A DNA stretch of 38,444 nt, taken from contig JADRCO010000303.1 in assembly GCA_021464525.1 (NCBI GenBank), positions 1 to 38,444 of the forward strand, written 5' to 3'. The position numbers were made by a program, and so were the translations under genes. The DNA is from Rhizophagus sp. LPA8_4_AMF (Eukaryota > Glomeromycota > Glomeromycetes > Glomerales > Glomeraceae). Below the pieces are notes generated by a model. It did not search any database. It was not told the origin of the DNA and saw only the letters and a program-made list of their open reading frames with translations. Positions 35,304 through 38,444 of this stretch are shown piece by piece; the stretch's first letter is position 1; every line of letters begins with the position of its first letter.

Positions 35304-35689
35304 TCATATATTGAAAATTTTAGGTTTATATATAAGAAATAAAAATTAAATATTAAAAAAAATTTATAATAATTAATTAAATGAATTTTTTATGTCATAA
35401 ATCATAAATCAAAATATATAAATATTAAAAAGTAATATAAAAAATTTTTTTTTAAAATTACCAAAAATTATTGAAATATTTTTTTAAGAAAAAAATAAAT
35501 AAAAGTAAATAGATTATTATAAGATAATTATTAAATAGTAAGACTTAGTTTATATTGTAGCCAACTTTTACAATAACTATTAAGATTTTTATTAACAGGA
35601 AATTATAAAATCATATATATCCTGTAGACTAAATAACATGATCAAATTATTCCTACCAATAATAATATTTTACCTACCAAAAAGCCATT

Positions 35690-35885
35690 AGATTATTGTG
35701 CCAAATTCAATTCTCAATCATTTTATAACTTCTCCAGCATCATGTAAAATATTTTTTCTGATAGCATTAATTCCATTTTCCAATTCATCTATAATCTCTT
35801 CTTACGTAACCTTCCTTTTTATAATCAACTCTTCCATATCTTCTCCTTTATTGAGTTAACAACTTCTGGAATAAGCCAAAGTTTA
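35690..35885 (-). pseudogene. Decayed ORF fragment
   Basis: On the minus strand, LIPEVVNSIKEKIWKS is followed, in a shifted frame from the ATG at 35837, by MEELIIKRKVT, a stop, EEIIDELENGINAIRKNILH DAGEVIK, a stop and LRIEFGT. The amino-acid composition is clearly unlike the surrounding A/T noise. Two stops and a frameshift indicate a pseudogene fragment of an unrecognised, helical protein. Confidence 0.4.
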
Positions 35886-36268
35886 ATCTTAAGTGAGATG
35901 TATTAATGGGTTAATGATTACATTTTGTTTTTAATAAATTGTAGAATTTAAAAAACTTGATTTTATTTTTTTACTTTAGAAAGACAGTCATAGCGGTCAA
36001 ATTATATAAATAAATCACAGTGGTAAGTAAATACATGAAATCTACATAGTTAAACTTGACAAGATTCGAATTTAAAAAACTTTATAAACTGACGAGAAAA
36101 AAATTCATTTAATTCACATGAGATAAATTTCACAGAAAAAAAAAATAAACCATAAAAAAACATGATTTCCAATAAGGTTCAACCATACGATCTCATTGTT
36201 TACGGCAAAAAGTAAAACAATTGCGGAGTTTAGATATCTCCCCTATTAAACGATCATTGCCTAGTTGT

Positions 36269-37000
36269 TTATTCTAAATTCAGCGAGTATCTACTTCCTT
36301 CTACTGTAACATGATCAACTCCATAGGTACTTTCTAAGTATCTACGTAAAGAATTTGAACCATCAATACATTCTTCAACAACTTGAAATTCGAATTGTTT
36401 AGTTTTGGTGATCCTTCGAGCTGAATCAAATCCTCTACAAAATGAATTTAATGCTTCATCATTTGTAAGAAGCGGAGGTTTCACATTGAAAATGACAATT
36501 TCAGAATTATTAGTAGCAGTAATAGAAACAAAAATTTCTAATTCTGCTAATGTTTCTTCAGATTCCAAGGTTTTAAGTAATGCTTTAGCAATTGCGGTAG
36601 CGAATAAACTACCACCTACGCCAGAAGCAATAATCCCTCCAATACCCAAACCAGCGGCGCCAACTGATTGTAAAATCGCTACAAGGCTACCAGCAGCAAC
36701 AGTCCCGCGATGTAAGGACATCATCCATGCTGCGATAGATCCAGCTGCAATACCAGCTTCACCGAATCCTATTGCACCTACTATTCCGCCAATTATTGCT
36801 GGACCTGCAAAAAGACCAGCTAGTGCAAAACCTCCCGTCAACAAAGCAGTCTTGTGTTCAGAAAAAAAATTCTTGGTCTTATCTGCTAAGTCTTCTTGTT
36901 GTGGTTGATTAGCCTGAGCTATAAAGTTATCTTTCTTTAGGGAGTCGATAATAACTCCTTTGCATTTATCAACGTCAGAAATATCTGATAGTCCTGTCAT
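36269..37000 (-). CDS. IFI6/ISG12-family (Ifi-6-16 domain) membrane protein
   Basis: Single-exon ORF of 243 aa. Residues about 53-135 form a Gly/Ala-rich hydrophobic domain: LLTGGFALAGLFAGPAIIGG, IVGAIGFGEAGIAAGSIAAW, MMSLHRGTVAAGSLVAILQS, VGAAGLGIGG. The pattern GFGxxGIAAGSIAAxMMS...VAAGSLVAxLQSxGAAGL is diagnostic for the family of human IFI6 and IFI27 (ISG12), small mitochondrial or ER membrane proteins linked to innate immunity and apoptosis. Ahead of it is a charged region (DLADKTKNFFSEHK). After it comes an additional 95-residue soluble-looking domain (ETLAELEIFVSITATNNSEI to VDHVTVEGSRYSLNLE) absent from the human proteins. Its function in a fungus is unknown. A TATA-like stretch (TTTTTATATATA on the minus strand, about 37062-37075) lies about 65 nt upstream. 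Confidence 0.85.
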   Translation of the reverse strand: MTGLSDISDVDKCKGVIIDSLKKDNFIAQANQPQQEDLADKTKNFFSEHKTALLTGGFALAGLFAGPAIIGGIVGAIGFGEAGIAAGSIAAWMMSLHRGTVAAGSLVAILQSVGAAGLGIGGIIASGVGGSLFATAIAKALLKTLESEETLAELEIFVSITATNNSEIVIFNVKPPLLTNDEALNSFCRGFDSARRITKTKQFEFQVVEECIDGSNSLRRYLESTYGVDHVTVEGSRYSLNLE

Positions 37001-37429
37001 TTTCTTTATAAACCTTTAACGAAAGATATATGAATAGCAAAAGTACTCAAAAGTATGTACTGTATATATAAAAAGGATTGTTTAAATACCTAAAAAAACA
37101 ATATGATAGTGAATATATTGTAAAAAAAACCTGACATATTATAATTTCGATGCAAAACCTTATTTCTCGTATATAGATTAGCTTATTGCTGTTTTCACAC
37201 CCTATAAATTGAGAAATTTTCCTTATTCAGGAAATTTCTGTTTTCCCGCATTTATTTTTACGGGGGAAATTGGAATAAGTAGTACAATCAACGTTTGATG
37301 TTCTGATGTAGCCGCCACCGGACTCGCGGAGTTATATATTATATAATCAAAGCTACTAGACTTTTTATGTACAAAGCAGAGGTTGTTCTATGTATAAATG
37401 GCTGACATTAGAAGTTTAACCACTCTCGT

Positions 37430-37552
37430 GTTTCGGGCGAAACAAGTAATCTACAAAAATCATTTCCAAATTTTTGATTTCAGAAGTTGGCTTATATTGA
37501 GTGAAACTTGGGCGAAACGTTTCGGATTTTGAAAAATAGTTTCGCCCGAAAC
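37430..37552. repeat. Inverted repeat of a near-palindromic GTTTCGGGCGAAAC motif
   Basis: GTTTCGGGCGAAAC at 37430-37443 and its exact reverse complement GTTTCGCCCGAAAC at 37539-37552. Between them (37508-37525) lies a third related block TTGGGCGAAACGTTTCGG. Outside, TGGCTTAT (37486) and ATAAGCCA (37554) also mirror each other. Probably a small foldback element. Confidence 0.6.
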
Positions 37553-37647
37553 TATAAGCCACGAACTATAACAAGCCACTCTAATAAAAACGTAAAATTA
37601 TTTTGGGGAAAAAAATTTTCGATCCGATCAAAATTCTGATTTTGGAT

Positions 37648-37650
<3 letters not shown>

Positions 37651-37682
<32 letters not shown>
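37651..37682. repeat. (TA)16 microsatellite
   Basis: An uninterrupted dinucleotide run in intergenic DNA. Confidence 0.95.
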
Positions 37683-37685
<3 letters not shown>

Positions 37686-37914
37686 TTACGATTAAACGAA
37701 ATAGGGATTTATCATGTGGAAAACGCCTGATGTTTTTAAGCGTGTACGCGCAACATCAATTAAAGAAGTCCATTTATAAGTCTATATTTTTTTTTAACAT
37801 TGCAAATGGTAAATTAAAAATAGTCTAGACTTAACAACCTCAACAACCGAATTTTGCAAATCTATCTCAGGAACTTCAAACCTTATCACCATGAATTTCG
37901 CGATTCAGTACCTG

Positions 37915-37979
37915 AACTTTTCTTCATTATAGCAAGTTATTCACTATATAAAAATTCACTATAGAGAGGGTGAACTGTA
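37915..37979 (-). mobile_element. Terminal-repeat-like end of a DNA transposon
   Basis: Read on the minus strand from 37979: TACAGTTCACCCTCTCTATA, GTGAATTTTTATATAGTGAA, with TATAATGAAGAAAAGTTC further in. A TACAGT start followed by subterminal TATAGTGAA/TATAATGAA repeats resembles the ends of pogo/Tigger-type elements. No transposase is visible in the window. Confidence 0.4.
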
Positions 37980-38233
37980 TTTAACTCTCGAATTATTAGT
38001 CAAAATGTGAATCTAGAACCTCTCTCAATTGGTTCCGACAACATTAGAGCATTTTGTATATTTTTTTAAGTTTATAATCAACAAATTGAACTTTTACAGT
38101 ATATTAATAAACGGAAATGCTGAAAACCATCGGGACGATTGGAAAGATACTTTAGAGTTATATTACAGATGGTGACCAAAATTATCCGGCCACTTTGTTT
38201 TACCAAAATTATGCAGATCATCACATATTGATA

Positions 38234-38444
38234 TACAGTCAGAACTCGATATAACGAACCCTCCGGTTTGATGGTTTTGGTTCGTTATAATGAGGATTCG
38301 AAAAAATGAGTTTTTCTTGTTATACCGATTTAAATAGTAAATAATGTAAAAATTCGCTATACAGAGAAATTACAAAAATTTCATTGTTGTATTACGTTTT
38401 CATGTATGAATACATCATTTGTTTATTTTGTATTACATTATTCG
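38234..38444 (+). mobile_element. Second terminal-repeat-like transposon end, running off the window
   Basis: TACAGTCAGAACTCGATATA at 38234, then ACGAACCCTCCGG and an inverted GGTTCGTTATAATGAGG at about 38279-38295. This mirrors the 37979 end in layout (TACAGT, then CTC, then TATAxxGAA, then TATAATGA). A related AAAATTCGCTATACAGAGAA (38348) resembles AAAATTCACTATAGAGAGGG (37950). The element body would lie to the right of the window. Confidence 0.4.

Larger units (their letters stand above)
32033..36268. other. 4.2-kb gene-poor, very A+T-rich region
   Basis: No intact gene recognised. It holds two foldback repeats (34137-34197 and 35152-35303) and one decayed coding-like stretch (35690-35885). 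The part 34080-35500 is almost pure A/T. Near 32212 a short ATG exon with a perfect GTGAGT donor occurs, but no workable acceptor was found. Confidence 0.55.
37001..38444. other. Right-end repeat-rich region
   Basis: No gene. It contains a hairpin at 37209-37234 (GAAATTTTCC...GGAAATTTC), the GTTTCGGGCGAAAC inverted repeats, a (TA)16 tract and two transposon-end-like sequences. Confidence 0.5.

Noticed and set aside
35109-35342. 77-codon ORF in the A/T desert
   Set aside because: It spans the arms and loop of a foldback repeat, and both halves of the peptide come from inverted-repeat sequence.

Overview
The window is very A+T-rich eukaryotic DNA with compact genes split by many short introns (mostly 60-100 nt, GT...AG). 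The gene set points to a fungus: a Met30/sconB-type F-box WD40 protein (a fungal family), an ORMDL protein with a yeast-like N-terminal phosphosite, and a Chk2/Rad53-type FHA kinase. The extreme A+T content, short introns, low-complexity proteins and scattered inverted repeats resemble arbuscular mycorrhizal fungi (Glomeromycotina, e.g. Rhizophagus). That placement is an inference. I reassembled spliced models by hand from splice signals, reading phase and protein conservation. I had no alignment or RNA data.

Left part (1-18770): eIF2B gamma (11 exons, +); a Tyr/Asn/Pro-repeat membrane protein with a Cys-rich end (+); a short Dph6-like PP-loop ATPase (+); TRAPPC2/sedlin (+); an RS-domain RRM protein (-); a BAP31-like ER protein (+); ORMDL (-); a TMEM128-like ER protein (+); TAF12 with a 46-residue glutamine run (-); Met30 (-). 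These are housekeeping genes. TRAPPC2, BAP31, ORMDL and TMEM128 all belong to the early secretory pathway, but I see no co-regulation beyond two short divergent intergenic regions (RS-RRM/BAP31 and ORMDL/TMEM128).

Middle (18771-28162): the most unusual part. A single-exon fusion of a TauD-like Fe(II)/2-oxoglutarate oxygenase domain and an ATP-grasp ligase domain (-) lies divergently next to a single-exon HxxxD(G) acyltransferase/condensation-type protein (+). In the oxygenase half the distal iron-binding His of the usual LHG motif is Tyr. The pair has the composition of a very small biosynthetic locus. Beyond it lie a degenerate coiled-coil ORF with tandem repeats and an intron-less, probably mitochondrial, PPR-like protein (-).

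Right part (28163-38444): RidA/UK114 (-); a 12-exon Chk2/Cds1-type kinase with an atypical FHA domain (-); about 4.2 kb of very A+T-rich gene-poor DNA with foldback repeats and a decayed ORF; an IFI6/ISG12-family (Ifi-6-16) protein (-); and finally inverted repeats and terminal-repeat-like sequences of DNA transposons at the right edge.

No rRNA, tRNA or CRISPR array was recognised.
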